Counted from the first letter of the stretch, positions 40,949 to 50,557 are shown. The stretch is 64,000 nt of DNA from JAJYUU01 sp963822955 (GCA_963822955.1 CAWGJS010000001.1:620001-684000), one strand, 5' to 3'. The notes: generated by a model not told the origin, from the letters alone. Program-made: numbers and translations.

Positions 40949-42313
40949 TTACTTTGCCGGGACTACCCGGTAGATCGCGCTCGCGGCGTCGTCGCTCACG
41001 TACAGCGCCTTGCCCGGACCTGGCACGACGTCCACGGGACGGCCCCACCGGGTGCCGTTAGCGTTCTGGAATCCGGCGATGATCGTGACGGCCGGCTCCA
41101 GGGTGTGACGGCTGCTGTTCCAGGCCAGCCACAGCACCGCCGGCGCGCGCGGCGGGACCCGGTTCCACGAGCCGTGCGCGCCAATGACGGCGCCGCCTGA
41201 CCACGGTGCCGGGATGGTGGTGCCCTCAAGGAACGACATGCCCAGCGGCGCAGAGTGGCCAGGCAGACCGACGTTCAGGCGCGGCAGTCGGCCGCAGTTA
41301 AGGTTCGTGCCGCCGGGATTGGTCAGCGCATCGGCAACGAACGGGATGTTCGCCAGCGAGCCCCGCGGGTGGTTCTTGTCCTGATCCGGATTGCAGTACG
41401 GCCAGCCGAGGTTGCGACCGGCAACGACCGGAGCTACTTCGTCCGGCGGGTGATTGTTGACGTAGGACTGGATCACCTGGCCGAAAGCGTTGCTGTACCC
41501 GCCGTAGGCCCGGTGGAAGGGGTAAGGGATGTTGTCGCGGTTGTTGACGGCGGTCCAGACCACCCCGTTAGGCGCCAGTGCCAGGCCCTCGCCGTTCCGC
41601 ACACCGCGCTCCACCACAGTCAGGTGCGTGCCGTTCGGCCGGACTGACATGATCACCGCACGCGGCGGCTTCATGCTCAGGTCATCCGGGTTGGCGTTCG
41701 ACGAGCTGCCCACTCCGAAATAGATCGTGCCGTTGCGCCTGACCACGAGATCCTTGACCCGGTGGACGTCGTCGCCGGACGGATCGGTGTCGGGGAGATT
41801 GCTGACTAGTACCGTGCGCGCACCGTCGATGCCGTGTGCCCCCCAGGGGTAGCTGTCGATCTCGGTCGATTCGGCGACGTAGAGAACCCAGTGCCCGGCC
41901 ACCTTCGCGAACGCCATCCCCTGGGGCTCGGTCAGCCCGCTGAGCAGGGTCTGCGGACTCGCGGTCCCGTGCTTGTCCGGGACCAGTTCGGTGATCTGAC
42001 CCATGTCGGGCTGACTTACCAGCAGCTCTCCGCCGGGAGTCCAGGTCTCCATCCGGGCATCGGGAAGCCTGGCCCATACCCTCGCGGTCCAGCCGCGCGG
42101 CATCCTCAGCTTCCGCGGCTTGTTGAATGGCGCCCCGACCTCGCTTTTCGGCACGACGAGGCGGACAGTCGTCAACCTCACAGCCTGTGCAGACGATTGC
42201 GCGGAAGCATGCACAGTCGCGCTATCGGCGTACTGGGTGGCCGAGCCCACGGAACATGTGCCCGCCAGCACGACGGCAGCGAAGGTCGTGGCGACAAACC
42301 GCGCAGTGATCAT
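40949..42313 (-). CDS. Secreted PQQ-dependent sugar (sorbosone/glucose) dehydrogenase-like protein
   Basis: A 454-residue six-bladed beta-propeller protein with an N-terminal signal peptide (MITARFVATTFAAVVLAGTC). It shows family strings such as LPDARMETWTPGGELLVSQP, VKDLVVRRNGTIYFGVGSSS and GLALAPNGVVWTAVNNRDNI. AGRNLGWPYCNP and HSAPLGMSFLEG supply residues of the calcium/PQQ centre, and GAHGSWNR is the conserved strand. It oxidises sugars or alcohols outside the membrane if PQQ is available. A cysteine in the signal (AGTCS) may be a lipobox. No PQQ biosynthesis gene lies in the window. Confidence 0.85.
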   Translation of the reverse strand: MITARFVATTFAAVVLAGTCSVGSATQYADSATVHASAQSSAQAVRLTTVRLVVPKSEVGAPFNKPRKLRMPRGWTARVWARLPDARMETWTPGGELLVSQPDMGQITELVPDKHGTASPQTLLSGLTEPQGMAFAKVAGHWVLYVAESTEIDSYPWGAHGIDGARTVLVSNLPDTDPSGDDVHRVKDLVVRRNGTIYFGVGSSSNANPDDLSMKPPRAVIMSVRPNGTHLTVVERGVRNGEGLALAPNGVVWTAVNNRDNIPYPFHRAYGGYSNAFGQVIQSYVNNHPPDEVAPVVAGRNLGWPYCNPDQDKNHPRGSLANIPFVADALTNPGGTNLNCGRLPRLNVGLPGHSAPLGMSFLEGTTIPAPWSGGAVIGAHGSWNRVPPRAPAVLWLAWNSSRHTLEPAVTIIAGFQNANGTRWGRPVDVVPGPGKALYVSDDAASAIYRVVPAK

Positions 42314-42394
42314 GCGCCCAATTTCATCATTTCGAGGTGCTTGTCGCGCGCGAATGAGAAGTGATGGGTGACGACATTAGGCGCACGGGCGGAA

Positions 42395-42434
42395 CGTCCC
42401 CGGAACGACAGAGGGTGCAGTCGTTCCGAGGACG
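42395..42434 (-). terminator. Hairpin terminator of the sedolisin gene
   Basis: Arms 42395-42409 and 42420-42434 (15 bp, one mismatch) enclose a 10-base loop. The hairpin starts 6 bp past the stop codon of the minus-strand peptidase gene and lies upstream of the sugar dehydrogenase start. No U-tract follows. Confidence 0.65.
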
Positions 42435-42440
42435 GCCGAG

Positions 42441-44105
42441 CTAGCCGATCAGGAACTCGCGCAGGGCATTGCCGTTGACCGATCCGAGGCCGGTGCACGC
42501 GTCCCAGCCGGGCCCGGCGGTGTACCCGTTGACGGCAGGCCCGTACTGGCTGTGCGGCACGCTGTTGTTGCCCGTCTCGACATCGTGGTACGCGGTCGCG
42601 GGTGCCTTATAGAGCTGCGGCGAGAGCTCCCCGACGGGCTGGCCCTTGGCCTGGTTCATGCTGGCGATGAGCCCGGCATAGAGCGGGGCCACGGCGCTTG
42701 TCCCGCCGACCGGGCCCCACTGCCCGTCGACCAGGACGAGGTACCCCGAGGTGATGTCGGCGTTGCCTGCCACATCTGGGACACCCCGGCCGGGATCGGA
42801 CCCGTTGACGTTGGCTGGCATGGTCACGCTCTGCCAGGCGGGCACAGGGAACTCCGTGCTGATTCCGCCGCCGCCAGCCCAGCCGTCGCCGTCATTCCAC
42901 ACGACCTCGGTCAGCGACTGGTCTGCTCCGATCGTGAGCGTCGTACCCCCGCAGGCCACGATGTGCGGGCTGGCCGCCGGGTAGTCGACATGAGCGCGGG
43001 TGTCCCCGGCGGCGTCACCAGCGCCGTGATCGCCAGCCGCTGCCAGCACCGTCACGCCGAGCGCGGCCGCATCGGCCAGGGCGGCCTCGAAGCTCTGCCG
43101 TGCCTGCGGGGTCCACTGGTCTTCCGGGCCGCCCCAGCTGATCGAGATCACCGACGGCGCGTGCTGCCTGTCATGAGCGGCCTGGCTGACGGCGTCGACG
43201 AATCCCCGGTCCGAGGGATCGGCGAAGTAGACCACGATGCTCGCGCCGGGTGCGACCGAACCAGACACCTCGACGTCCAGCAGGACTTCGCCGTCGGCCT
43301 GGCCTCCAGGGGAGTTAGCGCCCCCGTCAACCCCTACCGCGATGACGTCCGGTTCCGCGATGCCGGCTTTGGCGAAGTAGCCGCTCAGATCGCCCAGGCT
43401 GAAACCGCCGCCGAGCTCGATAATGCCGATCGTCTCGCCGGTTCCGCTGACATCACCAGGGAAGCTGTAAGCCCGCGCGACCTGCGTGGCCCACAACGGC
43501 TGCGGGCCGGGCGCGGCACCTGCCTGCCCGGCCGCGCGGGCACGCAGCAGGTCCGCTGCCTCGGCGCCAGGGTCTGGCAGGTCGGCTTCTGCGACCGGCG
43601 GGCCCATCCGGAAGTGCGGCCGCGCCACCGGCCGGTTGTCCAGGCCAAGCACCGCCTCGATGATGTCCCCCAGATGCCGGGGAACATACACAACGCCCTC
43701 CCGGCCGCGATACGCGCGGCCACCGGCCTCATACCGTCCCAGGGATACCCCGAACGCGCTGCTGACCTGCGCGACCGATCCTTGCAGGGTGACCGTCCGG
43801 CGTGCCGCGTCGGAGACCTGCACGCTGAGGCCAGCGCCGGCCGCCCACTGGGTGATCGCATCGATGTCAGCTTGCTCAGCTCCGTCGGTCTCGGCGAACC
43901 TTGCTCGCTGTTCCCGGCGCCATGCAGCCCGATCCGAGCTCGCCGACGGTGGCTCGGCCAGCCTGAAATCTGCTCCCGTCCTGCGCCTCGCGATGACGGT
44001 CACCAGCACCGTCTCGTCCGGATCAGCGTCGGCCACCCGGGTCGCACCGGCCACAGCGGTACGGGCAGAGCCTGGCAACTCCGCCATGTCGTTGATGTCA
44101 GGCAT
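42441..44105 (-). CDS. S53-family (sedolisin/kumamolisin-like) serine-carboxyl peptidase
   Basis: A 554-residue pro-peptidase, acid-active in its family. Residues 1-180 are the activation prodomain (RFAETDGAEQADIDAITQWA, VQVSDAARRTVTLQGS). The catalytic domain carries Glu and Asp in GEVLLDVEVSGSVAPGA, an oxyanion Asp in VLAAAGDHGAGDA, and the serine in GGTSAVAPLYAGL. The C-terminal calcium site is in GWDACTGLGSVNG. No classical signal peptide precedes the prodomain, as in other bacterial kumamolisins. The ATG at 44105 follows GAGGGGAAG. A terminator hairpin follows at 42395. Confidence 0.9.
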   Translation of the reverse strand: MPDINDMAELPGSARTAVAGATRVADADPDETVLVTVIARRRTGADFRLAEPPSASSDRAAWRREQRARFAETDGAEQADIDAITQWAAGAGLSVQVSDAARRTVTLQGSVAQVSSAFGVSLGRYEAGGRAYRGREGVVYVPRHLGDIIEAVLGLDNRPVARPHFRMGPPVAEADLPDPGAEAADLLRARAAGQAGAAPGPQPLWATQVARAYSFPGDVSGTGETIGIIELGGGFSLGDLSGYFAKAGIAEPDVIAVGVDGGANSPGGQADGEVLLDVEVSGSVAPGASIVVYFADPSDRGFVDAVSQAAHDRQHAPSVISISWGGPEDQWTPQARQSFEAALADAAALGVTVLAAAGDHGAGDAAGDTRAHVDYPAASPHIVACGGTTLTIGADQSLTEVVWNDGDGWAGGGGISTEFPVPAWQSVTMPANVNGSDPGRGVPDVAGNADITSGYLVLVDGQWGPVGGTSAVAPLYAGLIASMNQAKGQPVGELSPQLYKAPATAYHDVETGNNSVPHSQYGPAVNGYTAGPGWDACTGLGSVNGNALREFLIG

Positions 44106-44294
44106 GATCTTCCCCTCGTCGGAGCTGGCTCCGTGCCCACTCTCTGCTGTCACGGAACCCGAAAGCGCCATTCTGATACTGGCTCAGCAGGAAGCGCACC
44201 GGCCGCGACGGGCGCATCGGTCAGTCGGCATCACGCTGCCTTTTCGCCGGACGCTCAGCTTGCGCTGGCGGACCGGCCACGATAGAAGATCGTC

Positions 44295-46568
44295 GTGCGC
44301 GGAATGCCAGTTCCTGACGTGACAGTGACCGGTGCAAGCCGGCACGCGCTCGCGCGGTCCAGGCCCCCATCCGGCGCGCCGAATGTCGTTGCTGTCGTGC
44401 TGGACGACGTTGGCTTCGGGCAACTGGGCAGCTTCGGGTCGGATATCTCGACGCCGCATGTGGATCGGCTCGCCCGCGACGGGCTGCGCTACAACCGGTT
44501 CCACGTAACAGCGCTGTGCTCGCCCAGCAGGGCCTGTTTCCTCACCGGGCGGAATCATCATGCCGTCGGGATGGGTTTCCTGGCCGACATCCCACTGGCC
44601 TTCCCTGGCTACACCGCCCGCTTGCCACGATCGGCCGCGACCTTGCCGCGGCTGCTGCGGGATGCCGGCTACTCCACCCTGGCGGTGGGAAAGTGGCACC
44701 TCACGCCCCGCTTCGAGCGCTCGGCAGCAGGCCCCTTCACGCACTGGCCGCTCGGGCTGGGCTTTGAGCGCTACTACGGGTTCCTGCAGGGCGACACCAA
44801 CCACTGGGCTCCGAATCTGGTATCCGACAACCACTACGTGGAGCCTCCGGCCGGTCCCTGGGACGGATACCACTTGTCGGAAGACCTGGCCAGCGTGGCT
44901 ATCCGCTTCCTGACCGACCAGCAGTACGCGGCTCCGGGCAAGCCCTTCTTCCTCTATTTCGCGCTGGGCGCCGCGCACGCTCCGCATCATGTCGCAACTG
45001 AGTGGGTCGACCCGTACCGGGGGCAGTTCGATCTGGGCTGGGATGCCTGGCGCCGGGAAGTCTTCGATCGTCAGCAGGCCACCGCACTCGTACCAGCCGT
45101 TACCACGCTGACGCACCGGCCAGAGTGGGTATCCGCCTGGGATCAGCTTCGTGCCGACGAACGCCGCATGCACGCGAGGCAGATGGAGGTCTTCGCGGGC
45201 TTCCTCACGCACACCGATGCGCAGATTGGCCGGCTGATCGCGCACCTGGAGAGCAGCGGGCAACTGGACAATACGCTGATACTTGTCTTCTCCGACAACG
45301 GTGCCAGCGCCGAGGGCGGTGCGCTGGGCAGCGTCAACGAGCATCGCTTCACCGCACGCATTCGCGAACGCGCAGCCGACAACCTGAACAGCTACGACGA
45401 ATGGGGCGGCCTCCGCACCTACAACCACTACTCCTGGGGTTGGGCGTGGGCGGGCAACACGCCATTCCGGCTCTGGAAGCGCTACACCTGGCTCGGCGGA
45501 ACGCGCACGCCCCTCATCGTGCGCTGGCCCGCGGGTATCCATGCCAGCGGCGAGATCCGGTCCGCCTTCGTGCACGTCAACGATCTCTTCCCAACGGTTC
45601 TGGAGGTGGCCGGGATCGAGCTGCCTGCCGAGATAGACGGGATCGGTCAGCAGGAAGTTGACGGCGCGAGCATCCGGCCGACATTCGCCGATCCGGCGGT
45701 ACCCGGGCGCGAAACTCAGTACTTCGAGATGCTTGGCTCCCGGTCAATCATCCACGGGCGGTGGAAGGCGACCACCAATCACATCTCGACCGGAGTGATC
45801 GACGAGGAAGAGCTAGCTATCGGCAGCAGGAGCTTCGCCGAGGACGAGTGGGAGCTATTCGACCTCGACAGCGACTTCTCGGAGTCCACGGATGTGGCGA
45901 GCTCTCATCCGCAGGTGGTGAGTGACCTGGAGCAGCGGTGGCTCGGCGAGGCGGAGCGCAATCATGTCCTGCCTATCGATGACACGCTGACGCACCGGCT
46001 GGGCGCCATCATCGGTCCTGCCTATCCGCCAGGTAGTGACCGAACGTTCCGTCCGGGCGCGGGCCCTGTCTGCGACGAGTCACTTCCGCTGCTCTTCGCC
46101 GGGTTCCGGTTCACCGCGCGCGTGACCGCTGCCGATAACCCCGCAGGCGTGCTGTTTGCCCTCGGCGACTGGAACGGCGGGTTCGCGCTCTTCGTGGCCG
46201 ACGGCCGGCTGACCTTCGTGTACTCCCGCGCCGGCGAGATGCTGGAAGTCATCGCCGACCGGCTGCTGCCGCCGGGGCCGCAGGATGTTGGTGTGATGTA
46301 CGACGTCAGCGGGGACACCGGTACGTTCCGCCTGCTGCACGGTGACGCGACGGTCGGCCGGCTGCAAACCGCGGGAGGCATTCCCGTCATGATTCAGCAC
46401 GGCGGCGCCGGCCTCCGGCTCGGCATGGACAGCGGGCTGCCTGTCTCGGACCGCTATCGCCCGCCAGCCACGTGGAACGGAGAGCTTGTCAGCGTACGGC
46501 TGCAGACGCCGGGGCCTTCGCTGCCCGACCCAATCGACCAGTTGCCTGATGCACTCCACGCAGACTGA
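44295..46568 (+). CDS. Arylsulfatase (type I, formylglycine-dependent)
   Basis: A 757-residue alkaline-phosphatase-superfamily sulfatase. Metal-binding aspartates are in VVAVVLDDVGFGQLGSFG. The activation sequence ALCSPSRACFLTGR has cysteine 75, which becomes formylglycine. GKWHLT holds the conserved lysine and histidine, and FSDNGASAEGG the late Asp-Asn pair. It is of the large (about 750 residue) cytosolic or surface class with a C-terminal beta-rich domain (ARVTAADNPAGVLFALGDWN). No signal peptide is visible. The start is GTG 44295, or ATG 44304. No sulfatase-maturating gene lies in the window. It hydrolyses sulfate esters of unknown alcohols. Confidence 0.93.
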   Translation: MRGMPVPDVTVTGASRHALARSRPPSGAPNVVAVVLDDVGFGQLGSFGSDISTPHVDRLARDGLRYNRFHVTALCSPSRACFLTGRNHHAVGMGFLADIPLAFPGYTARLPRSAATLPRLLRDAGYSTLAVGKWHLTPRFERSAAGPFTHWPLGLGFERYYGFLQGDTNHWAPNLVSDNHYVEPPAGPWDGYHLSEDLASVAIRFLTDQQYAAPGKPFFLYFALGAAHAPHHVATEWVDPYRGQFDLGWDAWRREVFDRQQATALVPAVTTLTHRPEWVSAWDQLRADERRMHARQMEVFAGFLTHTDAQIGRLIAHLESSGQLDNTLILVFSDNGASAEGGALGSVNEHRFTARIRERAADNLNSYDEWGGLRTYNHYSWGWAWAGNTPFRLWKRYTWLGGTRTPLIVRWPAGIHASGEIRSAFVHVNDLFPTVLEVAGIELPAEIDGIGQQEVDGASIRPTFADPAVPGRETQYFEMLGSRSIIHGRWKATTNHISTGVIDEEELAIGSRSFAEDEWELFDLDSDFSESTDVASSHPQVVSDLEQRWLGEAERNHVLPIDDTLTHRLGAIIGPAYPPGSDRTFRPGAGPVCDESLPLLFAGFRFTARVTAADNPAGVLFALGDWNGGFALFVADGRLTFVYSRAGEMLEVIADRLLPPGPQDVGVMYDVSGDTGTFRLLHGDATVGRLQTAGGIPVMIQHGGAGLRLGMDSGLPVSDRYRPPATWNGELVSVRLQTPGPSLPDPIDQLPDALHAD

Positions 46569-46586
46569 CGGGGGCGCTGCCGGGCT

Positions 46587-47519
46587 TGATCAGGCTTCGG
46601 AAGCCGATGGGCAGCGTGCGGCGTAGAGAGTGTTGGAATGGTTCATGGCGGTGCCACCGGGATTCGGCGTCTTCACCAGGCGCCACTTGCCCCCGGTCCA
46701 GTGCAGCGCCTCGTTCACCTTGGCGCCGGACGTGGTTCCGTAGGACCCCAGTGCCCCAGCAGTTACCGGAGGAGCTGCAGGTCGCGCCATCCAGCTGATT
46801 GAATGCGTCGGTGCCGGTGCCACCAGGGTCGGGACGGACTTGGTCGACGCCCACTTACGGCCGTTCCAGTGCAAGATCTCGTTCAGGCTCTTCTGGGTCG
46901 GCTCGATGGTGCCGTAGTACCCGACTCCCCAGCAGCTCTTCGACGAGCCGCACGCGAGGGCCAGTAGCTCGTTCTGCCGGTCGTCCGTCGTCCCGGCAGG
47001 GTTTGGCGTGCACTGCTTGGACCACTTCTTGCCGTTCCAGTGCAGGACCAGGTTCGACAGCCTGACCTTGACGCCTTCCTGGAGGCCGTAGGCCCTGACT
47101 GCCCAGCAGTTCTTGGGCGAGACGCAGACTGAGTCGCTGAGGAAGGTGGCGCCGCCAGCCCCGGTCCCGCCTGGGTGCGGGACAGACTTCTAGGACCAGC
47201 TCTTCCCGTTCCAGTGCAGCGCCTCGGCGAAGTTCGTCACGCCATTTCTTGTCGTGCCGCCCACAGCCCAGCAGTCCGTGGCCGTCAGGCAGCGGACCGC
47301 GGAGAGCTCGTTCACCGCGTCCCCGCCGCTTCCAGCGGGATTCGGGACGGGGACGCTCCGCCATTTCCTGCCGGTCCAGTGCAGCATCTGGTTCGCATCG
47401 GCGCTGCCGTGGCGGACTTCCCCGACGGCCCAGCAATCCTTCGCGGACGGGCAGAAGACGCCGAACAGCTGGGTAGGAGGCTGGGGGATAGCGCGAGCCG
47501 CGGGTGCCATTTCGTTCAA
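46587..47519 (-). pseudogene. CWAVG-repeat beta-propeller-like protein, broken by a stop and frameshift
   Basis: About five repeats of the form CWAVG, then LHWNGKKW, then a VP-NP-G turn. Examples are CPSAKDCWAVGEVRHGS, MLHWTGRKWRSVPVPNPAGS and CLTATDCWAVGGTTRNG. An in-frame TAG at about 47192 interrupts the third repeat (after WNGKSWS), and a later frameshift near 46770 breaks another, beyond which the neighbouring frame continues the repeat. The export signal expected for this kind of surface protein is missing at the 5' end. Members are common in soil actinobacteria as secreted propeller or kelch-like proteins of unknown role. This copy is not functional. Confidence 0.7.
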
Positions 47520-47550
47520 GCACGGCCTGCGCGGTAGCTAGCATGCCGAC

Positions 47551-48576
47551 ATGGCGAAGCCCACGAACATGGCGCCAGTAACCGTCCGCTGTTCTGCCGT
47601 GCTGCCAGTCATCGACGTGGCGGCGCTGATCGGCGGCGGGCCAGCGGCGGCAACGGCTGCGGAGCAGATCCAGGCGGCCTGCCGCGAACGCGGATTCTTC
47701 TACGTGACCGGTCACGGCGTATCAGCGGACCTGATCGCGGAGCTCGCCGACGCCAGCGCGGAGTTCTTCGCGCTGCCGCTGGCGGACAAGCTGCAGATCG
47801 CCATGGAGCATGGCGGCAGGGCCTGGCGAGGCTACTTCCCGGTCGGCGCCGAGCTAACCTCGGGGCGGCCGGACCTGAAGGAGGGCCTGTACTTCGGCGC
47901 CGAGCTGCCCGGGGATGATCCGCGGGTCGTGGCCGGGCTTCCGCTGCACGGCCGCAACTTGTTCCCGATGCAGGTGCCCCGGCTGCGCCCGCTGGTGCTT
48001 ACCTATCTCGACGCGCTCACGGCCGCCGGCCAGGCTGTGCTGGCGGGGGTGGCTCTCAGCCTCGGCCTGGACGCCAGGTACTTTGCCGACGGCTACGCCT
48101 CCGACCCGACGATCTTGTTCCGGATCTTCCGCTACCCGCCGTCGCCACCTAACGACCAGGGCTGGGGCGTGGGAGAGCACACTGATTACGGCCTGGTGAC
48201 CCTGCTTGCCCAGGACGACAGCGGCGGCCTGCAAGTCGCCGCGCCCGAGGGCTGGATCAATGCACCGCCGGTACCGGGAACACTGGTGTGCAACATCGGC
48301 GACATGCTCGACCGGCTGACCGGGGGCTGGTATAAGTCCACTCCGCACCGGGTCCGCAACCTCAGCGGCCACGGCCGGCTGTCGTTCCCCTTCTTCCTTG
48401 ATCCCGGATTCGCCGCTGAGGTTCCGCCACTGCCTGACCGCGCTGCTGCGGCTGGCGACGGCAGCCGCCGCTGGGACGGCCAGGATCTGCAAGCCTTCAC
48501 CGGCAGCTACGGCGACTATCTTCTCGGCAAGGTGTCAAAGGTCTTCCCGCAACTCAGCCAGAATGCCCTGGGATAG
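47551..48576 (+). CDS. 2-oxoglutarate/Fe(II)-dependent oxygenase, isopenicillin-N-synthase-like
   Basis: A 341-residue double-stranded beta-helix oxygenase. Residues 15-110 are the DIOX_N region (LPVIDVAALIGGG, RERGFFYVTGHGV). The iron ligands are His210 and Asp212 in GEHTDYG and His266 in STPHRV; Arg276 with Ser278 in GRLSFPFF binds 2-oxoglutarate or the substrate carboxylate. The length and order match isopenicillin-N-synthase-like or gibberellin-oxidase-like oxygenases. No peptide-synthetase gene adjoins, so a beta-lactam role is not supported. A TPR protein gene follows 41 bp downstream and is probably cotranscribed. Confidence 0.9.
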   Translation: MAKPTNMAPVTVRCSAVLPVIDVAALIGGGPAAATAAEQIQAACRERGFFYVTGHGVSADLIAELADASAEFFALPLADKLQIAMEHGGRAWRGYFPVGAELTSGRPDLKEGLYFGAELPGDDPRVVAGLPLHGRNLFPMQVPRLRPLVLTYLDALTAAGQAVLAGVALSLGLDARYFADGYASDPTILFRIFRYPPSPPNDQGWGVGEHTDYGLVTLLAQDDSGGLQVAAPEGWINAPPVPGTLVCNIGDMLDRLTGGWYKSTPHRVRNLSGHGRLSFPFFLDPGFAAEVPPLPDRAAAAGDGSRRWDGQDLQAFTGSYGDYLLGKVSKVFPQLSQNALG

Positions 48577-48616
48577 CTCAAGTCGTGGTCGAGTGCCACC
48601 GGAGGCGAGACGATTC

Positions 48617-50275
48617 ATGTCGGACTACTTCGATCTCGGCACGTATGCCCGTGCCGTCACCACGGCCTCCGACCGGACCAGGGAGTGGGTGCGGCGCGGT
48701 CTGCTGTGGGCCTATGCCTTCAACCACGAGGAAGCGGTCGCCTGCTTCGAGCAGGCCGCGGAAGCCGACCCCGGTTGCGCGCTCGCGCACTGGGGCCTCG
48801 CCTACGCCCTCGGCCCGAACTACAACAAGCAGTGGGAGATGTTCGAGGCTGACGAGGCCCGCTCCTCCATCGCCCGAGCGCACGCCGCCGTCGCGAACGC
48901 TTACCGGTACGCAGCCGGCGCGTCCGGTGCCGAGCAAGCACTTATCACGGCGCTGACCTACCGCTATCCGGAAGGCGTGCCAGCTCAGGACTGGTCAGTG
49001 TGGAACCGTGCCTACGCGGATGCGATGCGGACGGCTTACCAGGAACACGGGGACGATCTGGACGTGGCAGCGCTGTTCGCCGACGCGCTGATGAATCTCA
49101 CGCCGTGGGCGCTGTGGGACACCGCCGCCGGCCAGCCTGCCGAGGGTGCCGCCACCACCGAGGCACGAGCTGTCCTCGAGCAGGCGCTGGCGAGTCCCGG
49201 CGGCCGGGCCCACCCCGGAGCCCTGCACCTGTACATCCACCTGATGGAGATGTCTCCCCGTCCCGAGGATGCCCTGTGGGCCGGCGACCTGCTGCGTGAT
49301 CTGGTGCCGGACGGCGGTCATCTCCTGCACATGCCCACTCACCTAGACGTGCTCTGCGGTGACTACAAGCAGGTCGTCACGAGTAACGATGCCGCCATCA
49401 GGGCGGATGAGCGGTTCGTCGCGCGGCGCGGCGGGATGAACTTCTACACGCTCTACCGCGCCCACAACTATCACTTCAAGATCTACGGGGCGATGTTCCT
49501 GGGTCAATCGCGGGTCGCACTGGAGACAGCGGACGCGCTCGCCGCGGCGATCCCTGAAAGCCTTCTCCGCGTGACAGTCCCGCCGATGGCTGACTGGCTT
49601 GAGGGATTCGTCGGGATGCGCGTCCACGTACTGATCCGATTCGGCTGCTGGCAGGAGCTTATCGATGCGCCGCTGCCCGCTGATCCGGACATGTACCTGG
49701 TCACGATCGCGATGCTGCACTACGGAAAAGGTGTGGCCTTCGCCACCACCGGACAGATCGCCGAAGCGCGTGCGCAGCGGGCACTGTTCAGCGATGCAGT
49801 CAGCCGGGTGCCGGAGTCCCGGACGATTTTCAATAACACCTGCCAGTCAATCCTGGAGGTAGCCGGCGCGATGCTGGATGGCGAGCTCGATTACCGGGCA
49901 GGCAACATCGAGGAAGCTTTCCGGCATCTGCGCCGGGCCGTAGAACTGGACGACGGGCTGCCATTCGACGAGCCGTGGGGCTGGATGCAGCCGGCCCGGC
50001 ACGCATACGGCGCGCTGCTGCTGGAGCAGGGCCGCGTCGGGGAAGCTGAGGCGGTCTATCGTGCGGATCTCGGGCTTGACGCGGCGCTCCCCCGGCCCTG
50101 TCAGCATCCGGGCAATGTCTGGAGCCTGCATGGATACCACGAGTGCCTGACCCGGCTCGGCAAGCATGAGCAGGCCGTGATCATCGAGCAGCAGCTGCGG
50201 GTGGCACTCGCCCGCGCCGACGTGCCCATCGGGGCGTCCTGCTACTGCCGGGTGACAGCTGCGGTGGCTGACTGA
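48617..50275 (+). CDS. Tetratricopeptide-repeat protein
   Basis: A 552-residue protein starting MSDYFDLGTYARAVTTASDR. TPR-like helix pairs recur throughout: RRGLLWAYAFNHEEAVACFE, LAHWGLAYALGPNYNKQW, and near the end AYGALLLEQGRVGEAEAVYR, then RLGKHEQAVIIEQQLRVAL. Between them the helical middle contains a conserved HMPTHLDVLCGDY stretch. No signal peptide or enzymatic motif is seen. It is a scaffold-type protein of unknown function. The ATG at 48617 has GGAGG upstream. Immediately upstream is the oxygenase gene. Confidence 0.85.
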   Translation: MSDYFDLGTYARAVTTASDRTREWVRRGLLWAYAFNHEEAVACFEQAAEADPGCALAHWGLAYALGPNYNKQWEMFEADEARSSIARAHAAVANAYRYAAGASGAEQALITALTYRYPEGVPAQDWSVWNRAYADAMRTAYQEHGDDLDVAALFADALMNLTPWALWDTAAGQPAEGAATTEARAVLEQALASPGGRAHPGALHLYIHLMEMSPRPEDALWAGDLLRDLVPDGGHLLHMPTHLDVLCGDYKQVVTSNDAAIRADERFVARRGGMNFYTLYRAHNYHFKIYGAMFLGQSRVALETADALAAAIPESLLRVTVPPMADWLEGFVGMRVHVLIRFGCWQELIDAPLPADPDMYLVTIAMLHYGKGVAFATTGQIAEARAQRALFSDAVSRVPESRTIFNNTCQSILEVAGAMLDGELDYRAGNIEEAFRHLRRAVELDDGLPFDEPWGWMQPARHAYGALLLEQGRVGEAEAVYRADLGLDAALPRPCQHPGNVWSLHGYHECLTRLGKHEQAVIIEQQLRVALARADVPIGASCYCRVTAAVAD

Positions 50276-50445
50276 CGCGTTACCGGCTGCGACCTGGCAT
50301 TCTCAGGATTAGTACGCAGAATGGCCCGACGCGATGTAGTTTCCGTTCATGAGATTGGGGTCAGCCAATCATGGTAATGCCCGGCCGCGGCGGCCCCGGC
50401 CGGCTGCGCCAACGTTACGCAGGCGAGTATCCGCAGCTTACTGAC

Positions 50446-50521
50446 GCCCGCGTAGTCCAACGGCAGAGGCATCGGCTTTAAACCCCGAGTTATACGGGTT
50501 CGAGTCCCGTCGCGGGCACCA
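50446..50521 (+). tRNA. Atypical class I tRNA with anticodon UAA (reads UUA)
   Basis: A cloverleaf with encoded CCA. The acceptor GCCCGCG pairs with CGCGGGC, the D arm is GTCC/AGGC, the anticodon stem TCGGC/CCCGA (with a C-C mismatch at its base) encloses TTTAAAC with anticodon TAA, the variable loop is only 5 nt (GTTAT), and the T arm is ACGGG/CCCGT around TTCGAGT. Normal tRNA-Leu(UAA) is class II with a long variable arm. This short-armed molecule is therefore unlikely to be a standard leucine tRNA, and its amino-acid identity is unresolved. It precedes a GntR regulator gene that converges with it. Confidence 0.75.
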
Positions 50522-50557
50522 CCACGCTTACCATGCGCCGCGGGGGCGCCTGAGTTG

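Noticed and set aside
42552..44285. A 577-residue plus-strand frame opposite the sedolisin
   Set aside because: The peptidase catalytic motifs, ribosome site and terminator are on the minus strand; this frame is a shadow caused by high GC at third positions.
44184..45575. A 463-residue minus-strand frame opposite the arylsulfatase
   Set aside because: It lies across the sulfatase active-site coding region and has no family resemblance.
47551..48576. Naming the oxygenase isopenicillin N synthase
   Set aside because: The fold and iron ligands fit the wider 2-oxoglutarate oxygenase family, but no beta-lactam genes are present and 2-oxoglutarate-type Arg/Ser residues are shared with many oxygenases.
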